DNA of 64,000 nt from positions 19,651 to 83,650 of the forward strand of contig JBGUUT010000126.1 in NCBI GenBank assembly GCA_045133795.1, read 5' to 3'. Below, one piece after another: positions 52,439-60,806 of the stretch; position 1 is the stretch's first letter; each line of letters begins with the position of its first letter. The notes beneath the pieces are model-generated. The model was given only the letters and a program-made list of their open reading frames with translations, was not told the DNA's origin and did not search any database. The DNA is from RGIG8597 sp045133795 (GTDB taxonomy: Bacteria > Spirochaetota > GWE2-31-10). The translations under genes and the position numbers were made by a program.

Positions 52439-54547
52439 TTATTTATTCATATCGATTGCTAACATTGCAATATCATCATCATTAGGAGTATTATTTTTGA
52501 ACTTTATAATATCCTCGTAGATTATAGATACAAAATCATGCAGGTTCTGATTTTTATTTGCAACAATCATTTCTTTTAATCTGCTGCTGTCATATAATTC
52601 TCTATGTTCGTTTCTGGCTTCTATTACTCCGTCAGTATACATTATAAGTCTGTCACCGGTTGAGAACTTGATTGTTTCGGACGGATATTCCAAGTTTTGC
52701 ATTACTCCGACAACAGGACCGGTTTGAATCATAGTTTCTAATGTAGAATCAGCTCTGAGTATATATAAATCATTGTGAGCTGCATTAACATAGTCAATAG
52801 TGTGGGTGTTTGTGTCTATTATGCAGTAAAATGCAGTAAAGTAGTCTCCGACATCTTGAATTGCTTCACAGAGCTCGTTATTTACGGCGGCGATAACTTC
52901 AGAGGCTTTGAAATATTTCTTTGAATTTGCATTAAATGATATTTTTGCCATGGTAGTAATTAATGCCGCAGGAACTCCGTGTCCGCATACATCGAGAATT
53001 ACAACTCCCCATTTATTTTCACTGATTTGGTGGACATCGTAAAGGTCGCCGCCGATAGTTTCCATTGGTAGATACAAACCGTGAAATGATAATTTGCGAG
53101 TTTCGGGAAAAACATTCGGAATTAATGAAGTTTGAATTTTTTGAGCCATTGCCAATTCTTTCTTATTTTCTTCGTAGGCTTTTTCCAGCTCGATGTTTTT
53201 CTTATTTAATTCTTCAGTTCGGTTACGAACCTGTTCTTCCAAATTCTCGTTGTAATCATCAATCATATTTACCATGTTATTAAATGATTGAGCCAATTCG
53301 GTAAATTCACCAAAAAAACCTTTGGTTTCTATTTGTAATTTATAGTTACCTTTACTGATTCTTTTAGTTGTTTCTGCAAGTTTATTAATCGGATTTGTTA
53401 ATATTTGGCTGAAAAATATACTGGCGATAATAATTGATATTACGATAATAAAACTGCTTATGACAATCCAAAGTAAAACATTATAAATCGGACCGTAAAT
53501 TTGCTTTTTGGGATGAAAATACATCAATTTTGTTTTTGCAAACGGTGCATAACCGGAACAAACAAGGTAACTTATTCCATTATAACGAATGGAAGTTGTA
53601 AGATTATCATTGAAATTATCATTATTAAGCTGTGTTAAAATTTCTTTGGAACGTGATGTATTAAGAATTTTTGAGTCGGTATTTAAAAGTTTGTAATCAT
53701 TAAAACCTATTTTTTCATCTTTTAGATAAGAAATTTCACCTTCGTTTAAAATATACGCTTTTTTTTCTTCATTATAATCGTAATCATCCCGGAAGGACGG
53801 ATGATTATAGGATAAAATATTGTCGAATTGGTCTAAAATATAAAGTGTTCCGTATTTTAGATTGTCGATATCTTTATATAAATCCGGCAGAAAGTTTTTT
53901 GGAGTTATTAAGAAAAGAATTTTTTTAATATCTTTCTTTTCCATGTTTTCTTCCGGTTTGTACAAACGTAGAAACATTTGCAAATTTTCTGTGTCATATC
54001 CGGTAATAATTCCCTCTTCAGGTTTTCCGAAAATAAAATTATTTCCGCTTTTAAACGCTTCATCAAATAAACGACTGCTTGTAAGTTTTTTTACATTGAT
54101 GTTGTTATTAGTAATAGAAAAAGAATACAGTGTATGGTCTGTTTCTTTTAAAAAAGACATTTTATCTAATTCCGAGATGAAAAAAGCTCCCTGAAATTTT
54201 GAAGTGACATTTCTGGTAATACTGCTCGGAGACGGATTGGCTGACATTTCTCCCAGACTTTCGATAAACTTAGATTCTTCAATTGCGGAAGAAAGATTGT
54301 ATTGATTTGTGAGTTTTTTGAAATTGTCCATTTGAACAATATCAGTAAAAGACATTGAATATTGACGATAGATGAAGTCTATATTATTTGCAACTTGGTT
54401 TAAAACTGTAGTATTAAATGTTCTACTTTGCTCATCCAATTTATTAAAAAGAGCCATTGAAAATATAGATGTAATTATAATAATAGGCAAAATTGCAATC
54501 GGTAGGCTTACTGCCAGAACCCTTGTTTTCATGGATATCTTTACCAT
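52439..54547 (-). CDS. Membrane-bound PP2C/SpoIIE-type serine phosphatase with sensor and HAMP domain
   Basis: The 702-residue signalling protein has an N-terminal membrane helix (VLAVSLPIAILPIIIITSIF) and a large extracytoplasmic sensor (about residues 35-345). A second helix (VLLWIVISSFIIVISIIIASIFF) and a HAMP domain (NPINKLAETTKRISKGNY) follow, then a coiled coil and an RsbU/SpoIIE-like PP2C domain from about residue 490. That domain has GGDLYDV, VVILDVCGHGVPAALITTMAKI, NAAHNDLYILR, YTDGVIEARN and NDDDIAMLAI, with all metal-binding Asp residues. Such phosphatases act on STAS proteins; a STAS gene lies at 60221. AAGGAG precedes ATG 54547. Confidence 0.93.
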   Translation of the reverse strand: MVKISMKTRVLAVSLPIAILPIIIITSIFSMALFNKLDEQSRTFNTTVLNQVANNIDFIYRQYSMSFTDIVQMDNFKKLTNQYNLSSAIEESKFIESLGEMSANPSPSSITRNVTSKFQGAFFISELDKMSFLKETDHTLYSFSITNNNINVKKLTSSRLFDEAFKSGNNFIFGKPEEGIITGYDTENLQMFLRLYKPEENMEKKDIKKILFLITPKNFLPDLYKDIDNLKYGTLYILDQFDNILSYNHPSFRDDYDYNEEKKAYILNEGEISYLKDEKIGFNDYKLLNTDSKILNTSRSKEILTQLNNDNFNDNLTTSIRYNGISYLVCSGYAPFAKTKLMYFHPKKQIYGPIYNVLLWIVISSFIIVISIIIASIFFSQILTNPINKLAETTKRISKGNYKLQIETKGFFGEFTELAQSFNNMVNMIDDYNENLEEQVRNRTEELNKKNIELEKAYEENKKELAMAQKIQTSLIPNVFPETRKLSFHGLYLPMETIGGDLYDVHQISENKWGVVILDVCGHGVPAALITTMAKISFNANSKKYFKASEVIAAVNNELCEAIQDVGDYFTAFYCIIDTNTHTIDYVNAAHNDLYILRADSTLETMIQTGPVVGVMQNLEYPSETIKFSTGDRLIMYTDGVIEARNEHRELYDSSRLKEMIVANKNQNLHDFVSIIYEDIIKFKNNTPNDDDIAMLAIDMNK

Positions 54548-54802
54548 GCAAAAGCTCCTTAATTTATTTATTTATAAATTAAATATTTTTAGTCATCCTA
54601 GTATACATTAAAATCAAAAATTAGAGAACTTAACAAAAAGCTTTTCAGGTAAAAATACCTTTATTTTAGTTTATTATTGTTTTATTTATGTAAAATATTA
54701 CATGGCTCGTTGTTTTAAATTGATTTCGTTTCTTGATTTGTGATATACGAATGAAATTGTATTAGTTTATACAATTTTTTTAACTTAGAGAGGAAAGCAA
54801 AT

Positions 54803-55048
54803 ATGTATAAAGACAAAAGATATATGGTTTTGACCAATTTAATTAAAAGTATTCGTGTTGATAATCATTTGACACAAGTAGAATTGGCTGAAAAAATAAA
54901 AAAAGCCCAATCTTATATTAGTAAATATGAATCTGGTCAAAGAAAATTAGATATCTTTGAAATTAAGGATATTTGTAATTCACTTGATATAAGTTTGGTT
55001 GAATTTGTTCAGAAATTTGATGACGAATTAGCAAATTTCGATAAATAA
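54803..55048 (+). CDS. XRE-family helix-turn-helix transcriptional regulator
   Basis: This 81-residue Cro/CI-type DNA-binding protein has one HTH_3 domain (LTQVELAEKIKKAQSYISKYESGQRKLDIFEIKDICNSL) and little else. AGAGAGGAAAG precedes the ATG. It is a stand-alone gene between the phosphatase (divergent) and a terminator. The target is unknown; nothing nearby suggests a phage or toxin-antitoxin partner. Confidence 0.9.
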   Translation: MYKDKRYMVLTNLIKSIRVDNHLTQVELAEKIKKAQSYISKYESGQRKLDIFEIKDICNSLDISLVEFVQKFDDELANFDK

Positions 55049-55071
55049 TTTTTTTTAATATATAGAGATAA

Positions 55072-55118
55072 TGAGTGTTTCTTTGAAGGTTTTATGAACT
55101 TTTCAAGAACACTCATTT
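55072..55118. terminator. Terminator between the XRE gene and the 55127 gene
   Basis: Outer arms TGAGTGTT (55072-55079) and AACACTCA (55108-55115) with partly paired inner sequence (TTTGAA with TTTCAAG) and a T run on the right. It probably ends the XRE transcript and may also act on the converging gene. Confidence 0.75.
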
Positions 55119-55126
55119 TTTTATTT

Positions 55127-55948
55127 TTATACATGTATGGACGGTTGGCTTTTTACTAAGGATTTAAAACTGTTTTTGTTATCTGAAAATACACATATAC
55201 TTATTGTGTTAAAATTATCAATTTCGTCTTTCAAGAAAGTTTCTAATGTTAATTTACTTTTGGACGTCTTGTATAAGTTAACAAGATTTAATTCTGTTGA
55301 TTTTTGGAAAGTTTTTCCGCTTATAGCAGAAAAGAAATCAATACATAATGTAGCTTGATTAATAGATAATAATAAGATTGCTACTTCTGCAAGAAAAGTA
55401 TGCGGTTTGTTATTTTGAAAACGTCTAAATAATTTTATCGCACTTTCAGTGTTTTTATTAGCAATTAATGATGCACATAAAAGCGGAAAAAATGTTTTTT
55501 GTTCAAATTTTATAATGTTATTTTCGCAAATAGTACAGCATTCCGCATAACGCCCAGAAGAAAATAAAATAATAGCTTTTTGATATGATAAAGTTTTTTC
55601 TATATCGTCGATAAGCGGAGTTTCCTCGTCCAATTCCAAAAATAATTCGAATCCTAAACAATTAAAGCGAAATGCTTCTTCGAATTCTCCTAATATTATT
55701 AAGCAATCAATTTTATTTAAAAGTGCTTCCATCGACTGTAGAATTTCAAATAATTTATTAAAAAAGAAGCTGGCAAGGTGAAAATGTTCGGTATCTTTCA
55801 GCTTATAGGCTAAAGTAAAAAATTTCTCTTTTGATGAAAATGCTTGAAATTTATCCATATCTAAACCGGATTCTTCTGCCAGTTTTGTTAAATTATATCT
55901 TTCTTCATAAAGAAGGTATGCTTCATCTAAATTGGCTGTATCTTTCAC
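55127..55948 (-). CDS. Unknown helical-repeat protein, paralogue of its upstream neighbour
   Basis: The 273-residue protein has no signal peptide or membrane segment and is predicted to be all helical, with TPR-like spacing (FNKLFEILQSMEALLNKIDCLIILGEFEEAF, then ALSYQKAIILFSSGRYAECC). It aligns along most of its length with the protein at 55981-56766. Shared phrases include ALxNKIxCLIxxGxFExAxxFN, FELFLExD, IExTLxYQKA and LLCAxLIA. GTG 55948 is chosen because AAGGGAG lies eight bases before it; the longer frame overlaps the upstream gene. The function is unknown; a scaffold or regulator of protein interactions is the usual role of such repeats. Confidence 0.75.
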   Translation of the reverse strand: MKDTANLDEAYLLYEERYNLTKLAEESGLDMDKFQAFSSKEKFFTLAYKLKDTEHFHLASFFFNKLFEILQSMEALLNKIDCLIILGEFEEAFRFNCLGFELFLELDEETPLIDDIEKTLSYQKAIILFSSGRYAECCTICENNIIKFEQKTFFPLLCASLIANKNTESAIKLFRRFQNNKPHTFLAEVAILLLSINQATLCIDFFSAISGKTFQKSTELNLVNLYKTSKSKLTLETFLKDEIDNFNTISICVFSDNKNSFKSLVKSQPSIHV

Positions 55949-55980
55949 AATAAAAACTCCCTTTGTAAGTTTTAGAAATC

Positions 55981-56766
55981 TTACTCTTTGCACTGAATTA
56001 TTTCAGTGGAGAGAGTTGATTTATTGGTGTTATTAATAATAATTTCTTGTCTTAATAATTTATCTATTGCCTGAAAATCGTCGTTTTTCACAGTTAATAT
56101 TTCAATGTTTTTAGTTAAAAAATGTTCATTATTAATTTCTAATTTTTTTGTAGACTTGATAAAAGCCATGAATGCATGTGTTTTATTTATTGTATGAAGA
56201 CAAAAAAGTGTCTCTGCAAGAAAATTGTGTGCTTGATTCAGAAAACGAGCAAGAAGCTTTTCGGCACTACTGAAATCACCCAAAGCTATAAGAGTTGCAC
56301 AAAGTAAAGTAAAAAAGCGTTTTTGTTTGGCTTTTATTATGTAGTCTTCACAAATATTTGCTGCAAGAATAAGATTAGAAGACAAGAAATAAATTTTTGC
56401 TTTTTGATAAGCTAAAGTTTTTTCTATGTTTTCAATATTATCAGAATCATCAATTTCCAAAAACAATTCAAACGCCATATTGTTAAAATGAAGTGCTTTT
56501 TCAAATTTTCCCATTGAAATCAAGCATTCGATTTTATTTATTAATGCGTTCATGGACGTAAAAGTCGTGAATAATTTATCGAATAAAAAACTTGCAAAAT
56601 TAAAACGCTTTTCTTTTTTTAATCTGTGTGCAAGTACAAGAATTTTGTCTTTTATTGAGAGAGTATCAAAATCATTTATATTGTAATAAAACGCCAAATC
56701 AGCAAAATCTTTACTGTATTTTTTATAAAAAAGACTAAGTTCGTTTTGATTATTTGTCAGATTCAC
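55981..56766 (-). CDS. Unknown helical-repeat protein, paralogue of its downstream neighbour
   Basis: The 261-residue all-helical protein resembles tetratricopeptide-type repeats (FASFLFDKLFTTFTSMNALINKIECLISMGKFEKAL, then TLAYQKAKIYFLSSNLILAANICEDY). It is a clear tandem paralogue of the protein at 55127-55948, with similar length and order of conserved words, differing mainly at the C-terminus (Asn/Thr-rich here). The start is GTG (56764-56766) behind AGGGGG spaced five bases away. The next gene follows after 32 bases. No family can be named. Confidence 0.75.
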   Translation of the reverse strand: MNLTNNQNELSLFYKKYSKDFADLAFYYNINDFDTLSIKDKILVLAHRLKKEKRFNFASFLFDKLFTTFTSMNALINKIECLISMGKFEKALHFNNMAFELFLEIDDSDNIENIEKTLAYQKAKIYFLSSNLILAANICEDYIIKAKQKRFFTLLCATLIALGDFSSAEKLLARFLNQAHNFLAETLFCLHTINKTHAFMAFIKSTKKLEINNEHFLTKNIEILTVKNDDFQAIDKLLRQEIIINNTNKSTLSTEIIQCKE

Positions 56767-57054
56767 CGTAACCCCCTGTCATTAAAGACACAATTATTAA
56801 TAGTCAATTTGATTATCAATAATTCATGAACCGTAAACCATAATTTGCAGGTTGTTGCGGTTCTTTTTTATTTACGGAATCGAACAACTAAAAATTTAAA
56901 AAAAAATGCTAAGCAATGAGTTTTGATATAATTTGAATATTCTTATTATTGATTTTGAGAATTAATATGCTTTTTTGGAAAAAAAATTGCTATATTCCGT
57001 TAATTGTGCAATAACTATGATAATTTCTTACAAGGTTATGGTGATAGGCGTAGT

Positions 57055-58155
57055 ATGTTGTCAGATTACAAAATGGAAATAGTTGAGCTTACCGGAAAAA
57101 CAGATGAATATCGAAAATTTTCGGGGTTAAATAAAGCGAGAGAAGATTTAGCGTATTTAACGGAAATTTCTAAAAAAGATAATTTTTGGGATGATCAGGA
57201 AGAAGCCGGTAAGACATTAAAAAAGATAACTAAACTGCAAAACAGAATTGTTCCGTGGGATGATTTTTTCAGAGAAGTAGACGACATGAATACCTTGTAT
57301 GATATGGCAGTTGAGGCTAATGCAAATGAATATGAAGCCGAAATATTAGATTATATAAATAATTTGACCGAGAAATTACATAAATTGGAATTTATGGAAT
57401 TATTGTCCGATGAAAATGATAGTTGTAACGCTATTATAAATATTCACCCCGGTGCCGGCGGAACGGAGGCTTGTGATTGGGGAAATATGTTGTATCGAAT
57501 GTTTACTCGTTGGGCGGAAAGACGCGGTTTCAGAGTTGAAATTTTAGATTGGCAAGACGGAGACGGTGCCGGTGTAAAAAATGTTACGGCGTTGATTGAA
57601 GGTGATTATGCTTACGGTTTTTTAAAATATGAATCGGGAATTCATAGACTTGTAAGAATTTCACCGTTTGATGCCAATGCTCGTCGACATACATCGTTTG
57701 CATCGGTTTATGTTACGCCGGATATAGAAGATGAAATTGATATTGATATAAAGTCTGAGGATTTACGAATCGATACTTATAGAGCGGGGGGAGCAGGAGG
57801 TCAGCACGTTAATAAAACGGATTCAGCCGTGCGTCTTACTCATCTGCCGACCGGTATTGTTGTTCAATGTCAAAATGAACGCTCTCAGTTGAAAAACAAG
57901 AGTACGGCAATGAAGATATTGAAAGCAAGACTTTATGATTTTTATAAAAAAGAGCAGGAAGCTGAAAAGGAAAAAAATAACCCGGAAAAAAAGGATATTG
58001 CATGGGGGTCTCAAATTAGAAGCTATGTATTTCAACCGTATACAATGGTAAAAGATCATAGAACAAAAGTAGAGAGTGGTAATATTCAAGTTGTAATGGA
58101 TGGGGATATTGACAGTTTCATTGATGCGGAGCTTAAAATGTTCTGTTTGAAATAA
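57055..58155 (+). CDS. prfB: Peptide chain release factor 2
   Basis: RF2 ends translation at UGA and UAA. The 366-residue protein matches normal RF2 length. It has an N-terminal helical domain ending in DNFWDDQEEAGK, the stop-codon recognition tripeptide SPF in RISPFDANARRHTSFASV, and the catalytic GGQ in YRAGGAGGQHVNKTDSAVR. ATG 57055 is chosen because it gives the expected N-terminus; an in-frame TTG at 57004 is possible but less likely. The site where many bacteria have an in-frame UGA and +1 frameshift (aligned with SG in YRKFSGLNK) is an uninterrupted frame here. Confidence 0.95.
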   Translation: MLSDYKMEIVELTGKTDEYRKFSGLNKAREDLAYLTEISKKDNFWDDQEEAGKTLKKITKLQNRIVPWDDFFREVDDMNTLYDMAVEANANEYEAEILDYINNLTEKLHKLEFMELLSDENDSCNAIINIHPGAGGTEACDWGNMLYRMFTRWAERRGFRVEILDWQDGDGAGVKNVTALIEGDYAYGFLKYESGIHRLVRISPFDANARRHTSFASVYVTPDIEDEIDIDIKSEDLRIDTYRAGGAGGQHVNKTDSAVRLTHLPTGIVVQCQNERSQLKNKSTAMKILKARLYDFYKKEQEAEKEKNNPEKKDIAWGSQIRSYVFQPYTMVKDHRTKVESGNIQVVMDGDIDSFIDAELKMFCLK

Positions 58156-58175
58156 AATAATTTAAATGTTTTTGC

Positions 58176-58204
58176 TTGAAAAATGTTTGAGTTATGTTTA
58201 GAAT
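58176..58204 (+). promoter_or_regulatory. Promoter of the CheY-like gene
   Basis: TTGAAA (58176-58181), 17 bp, TAGAAT (58199-58204), about 30 bases before ATG 58234. Confidence 0.6.
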
Positions 58205-58233
58205 AAATTAAATAAATTGGATGGGATAGGATT

Positions 58234-58602
58234 ATGGCATCTAGGGTTCTTATTGTTGATGATTTAGCTTTTATAAAACTAATAATTAAGGATACTCTCG
58301 AAAAAACAGGTTTCGAAGTGGCAGGTGAAGCTTCAAATGGTGTTGAGGCGATTGAACAGTATAAAAGATTACAACCGGATATTGTTTTGATGGATATTAC
58401 AATGCCAAAAATGGACGGTATTCAGGCTCTTCAAGAGATTATTAAAATAGATCCTCAAGCTAAAGTTATTATGTGTTCAGCTTTGGGACAGCAAAAATTG
58501 ATTATTCAATCTATTCAATTGGGTGCAAAAGATTTTATTGTAAAGCCTTTTAAACCGGAAAGAATTGTTGGTGCAATTAAGAAAGCGTTAAATATGGCTT
58601 AA
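58234..58602 (+). CDS. CheY-like response regulator (single receiver domain)
   Basis: This 122-residue stand-alone receiver domain has VLIVDDLAF (acidic pair), phospho-acceptor Asp54 in LMDITMPKMDG, a Ser at the CSALGQ switch position, and VKPFKPER with the conserved Lys. It has no output domain, so it acts by protein-protein contact, as CheY does at the flagellar motor. GGGATAGGA precedes the ATG. Its stop (TAA) overlaps the ATG of the PEGA protein gene, so the two are translated together. No kinase gene is adjacent, and it may not be the main chemotaxis CheY. Confidence 0.94.
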   Translation: MASRVLIVDDLAFIKLIIKDTLEKTGFEVAGEASNGVEAIEQYKRLQPDIVLMDITMPKMDGIQALQEIIKIDPQAKVIMCSALGQQKLIIQSIQLGAKDFIVKPFKPERIVGAIKKALNMA

Positions 58603-60224
58603 TGTCTATAAAAAAAATATATTTCTTATTTTTATCGTTATTTTTTTCCAGTATTCTTCTTTTTCCAGAAAAAATGCCTAATTTTTTTCTAGAGAGAGAA
58701 GATTCTGAGTTTTTAAATAAGTTATTTACTGTAGATATAGGAGTAATGAAGTTTAAAAAAAATGGGAATGTTAACGATATAAAGCCTTTAGATTCAGAAG
58801 AAATAATTAATTCACTTAAAAATGAATTTGAGCTTATTCAAGCTATAAAACTTTCTGATGAAGAAGCACTTTTAAAGGCTTGGAGTTTTTTCAAAAAAAA
58901 TACAACATCTTCTTCTAGTTCATCTACAATAAATGTGGAACAAGTATTAGAAGATCAAATTCGCTATCAAAAAGGTAATATCTTTTCAAAAAAGAAAGCA
59001 GTAAAGATTCTTCTTTCAAAAATGAAAGCTTCTACTGATTACGCTGCGATAAGTGGCAAATGGTATGAGAATTATCAAAAGCCGGTATTTTCTTTAAATG
59101 TTCAGAAAATTATGGAACGTCAAGTAATTCCTTATAAGAATATTTGTGAGAATTCTTCGTCTCCGATTGATTTTCTTGTAACCGGAGAAATAGAAAAAAT
59201 AGAGCAAGGATATTTGGTTTCTTTGGAATTTTATTCAAGTCTTATTGATAAGACTTTTTATAAAGGGGCTTTTATTTGTCGTAAAGAATCTATATCAAAA
59301 GATGTATCTGATTTTATAAAACAAAATGCAGTTAAAATTTTTAATGTAAATTATGGAGTTTTAGAATTAGATACTAAGAAGAGTGATTGTGAGATTTATA
59401 CGGAATCTTCGTATTTAGGAAAACAAAAAATTGTATTGGATTATATTGTTCCGGGAAAATATCTTTTTTCTTTTTTGGTAAAAGGTAGTTCGCCTTATAA
59501 AGAAGTTATTCAAGTTTTTCCAAGTGAAGAAAGAAAAATATTAGTAAAACCGGAATTGCGACAATGTTTGCAAACTGTTTTTTTTAATATTGAGCCTGCA
59601 GGAACGAAAGTTTTTATAAATTCACAATTTAAAGGAGTTACGCCGTTTTGGGACTCTTTGCCGGTAGGGGAATATATTCTTTCGACTAAAACAAATTCTT
59701 ATCATCAAGATTATAGATATTTCTTTAGAATCGATGAAGTAAAAGATGAAAGCTTAAATTTTTCATTTCATTTGATGACTAAAGATTTGTCAAAAGAGTT
59801 TAAATTAAAGAAAGGGCTTTATTATTCTGCATTTTGGAACTTTACGTTTTCATTGGTGGCAATGATACCGTTAACAATAATTGCAACAGATTATTACAAT
59901 AAAGCTGCATTATCCAGTGAATATTATACAAGTGATGCTAAATCTAAATTAGAAGCAAATCCTGATTATGTTGCAGCTCCTTTTATAGAAACAGAATATG
60001 GTAGAGAAATTTACAATCTTTCGGAAGCGTTGCGTTTTTCTGCTATAGGAGTTGCAGTTTATACGGTTTTATCGTTGGGGTGGTTATTTTACTCTCTTTT
60101 TGATTATATAAATATTTTAGAAAAGAAAGATTTCATTCCGTTAATTTCGTTTTATTCAACAAATGAGGAAAAAGGTGTTTTTCTAGGTGGTCAGATTCCT
60201 TTGGGGAAAAAGAATAAGAACTAA
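58602..60224 (+). CDS. PEGA-domain envelope protein of unknown function
   Basis: The 540-residue protein has a Sec signal peptide (SIKKIYFLFLSLFFSSILLF). A long mixed domain follows (about residues 25-240), partly resembling outer-membrane-system lipoproteins that form assembly scaffolds. Two PEGA-like segments come next (VNYGVLELDTKKSDCEIYTE..., then NIEPAGTKVFINSQFKGVTPFWDSLPVGEYILS near 330-365). Two membrane helices lie near 400-425 and 470-495. The start ATG overlaps the CheY stop as TAATG. PEGA domains are usually extracytoplasmic and bind surface components. The function is unknown. The stop overlaps that of the convergent STAS gene. Confidence 0.85.
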   Translation: MSIKKIYFLFLSLFFSSILLFPEKMPNFFLEREDSEFLNKLFTVDIGVMKFKKNGNVNDIKPLDSEEIINSLKNEFELIQAIKLSDEEALLKAWSFFKKNTTSSSSSSTINVEQVLEDQIRYQKGNIFSKKKAVKILLSKMKASTDYAAISGKWYENYQKPVFSLNVQKIMERQVIPYKNICENSSSPIDFLVTGEIEKIEQGYLVSLEFYSSLIDKTFYKGAFICRKESISKDVSDFIKQNAVKIFNVNYGVLELDTKKSDCEIYTESSYLGKQKIVLDYIVPGKYLFSFLVKGSSPYKEVIQVFPSEERKILVKPELRQCLQTVFFNIEPAGTKVFINSQFKGVTPFWDSLPVGEYILSTKTNSYHQDYRYFFRIDEVKDESLNFSFHLMTKDLSKEFKLKKGLYYSAFWNFTFSLVAMIPLTIIATDYYNKAALSSEYYTSDAKSKLEANPDYVAAPFIETEYGREIYNLSEALRFSAIGVAVYTVLSLGWLFYSLFDYINILEKKDFIPLISFYSTNEEKGVFLGGQIPLGKKNKN

Positions 60225-60742
60225 ACTGAGCTTATAGAACCGTCGGGAGAAATGCAAATTATAGCATTGCATTGAATGCATCTAAATTTTCCGGATTTAC
60301 TTGCTTTTAATTTTCTTGAACATGATGGACATTCAAGTACTTTTGGGAAACAAGATTTTTCATTTGAGGTTATTCCCAAGGTTTTTAAACTTTCATCCAA
60401 AGTATCAATGATAGTGAAAAACTTAGAAAAGCCAAGCAATTGAAAAATTTCTAAAACTTTCTGCTGTAAACTTGTTAAAACAATAGTTCCGTTTTTTTCT
60501 TTTATACTTTTTAAGAATACGGTAAACGTTCCGATTCCGGTAGAGGAAACATAAGTTAACTTTGAACAATCAAAAATAACTTTTGTATATGAAGAAAGTG
60601 TATCTAGGACTTCTTTTTGAAGAAGAGAAGAATTGTAAGTATCAATTAATCCGTCTAATTTCAGAATCACAGCATCATTATTATTCGGTATTTCCGTTAT
60701 AATTAATTTTAATGAATCTTTTATATTGATAGATTTTGTCAT
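60221..60742 (-). CDS. STAS-domain anti-sigma factor antagonist-like protein with C-terminal zinc ribbon
   Basis: The 173-residue protein has a STAS domain at about 1-115 with the phosphorylatable region LTYVSSTGIGTFTVFLKS, typical of RsbV/SpoIIAA-like antagonists controlled by SpoIIE-type phosphatases. A zinc ribbon follows near the C-terminus (CPSCSRKLKASKSGKFRCIQC), with two CxxC pairs. The fusion is not the standard single-domain antagonist. GGAG precedes ATG 60742 on the minus strand. The SpoIIE-type phosphatase at 52439 is a natural partner candidate, though 6 kb away. Confidence 0.9.
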   Translation of the reverse strand: MTKSINIKDSLKLIITEIPNNNDAVILKLDGLIDTYNSSLLQKEVLDTLSSYTKVIFDCSKLTYVSSTGIGTFTVFLKSIKEKNGTIVLTSLQQKVLEIFQLLGFSKFFTIIDTLDESLKTLGITSNEKSCFPKVLECPSCSRKLKASKSGKFRCIQCNAIICISPDGSISSV

Positions 60743-60756
60743 TGTACTTTCTCCAA

Positions 60757-60794
60757 AAAAATATACTGCAATTTTATTTGCAGTATATTTTTTT
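60757..60794 (-). terminator. Rho-independent terminator after ppdK (minus strand)
   Basis: Perfect 13-bp stem AAATATACTGCAA (60759-60771) with TTGCAGTATATTT (60778-60790), A-rich on the left. It separates ppdK from the downstream STAS gene, whose ribosome-binding site starts almost at its end. Confidence 0.88.
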
Positions 60795-60806
60795 TGATAA
60801 TCAAAA

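Noticed and set aside
54803..55048. XRE gene as part of a toxin-antitoxin or phage module
   Set aside because: The neighbours are a signalling phosphatase and an unrelated pair; no toxin, integrase or phage gene is present.
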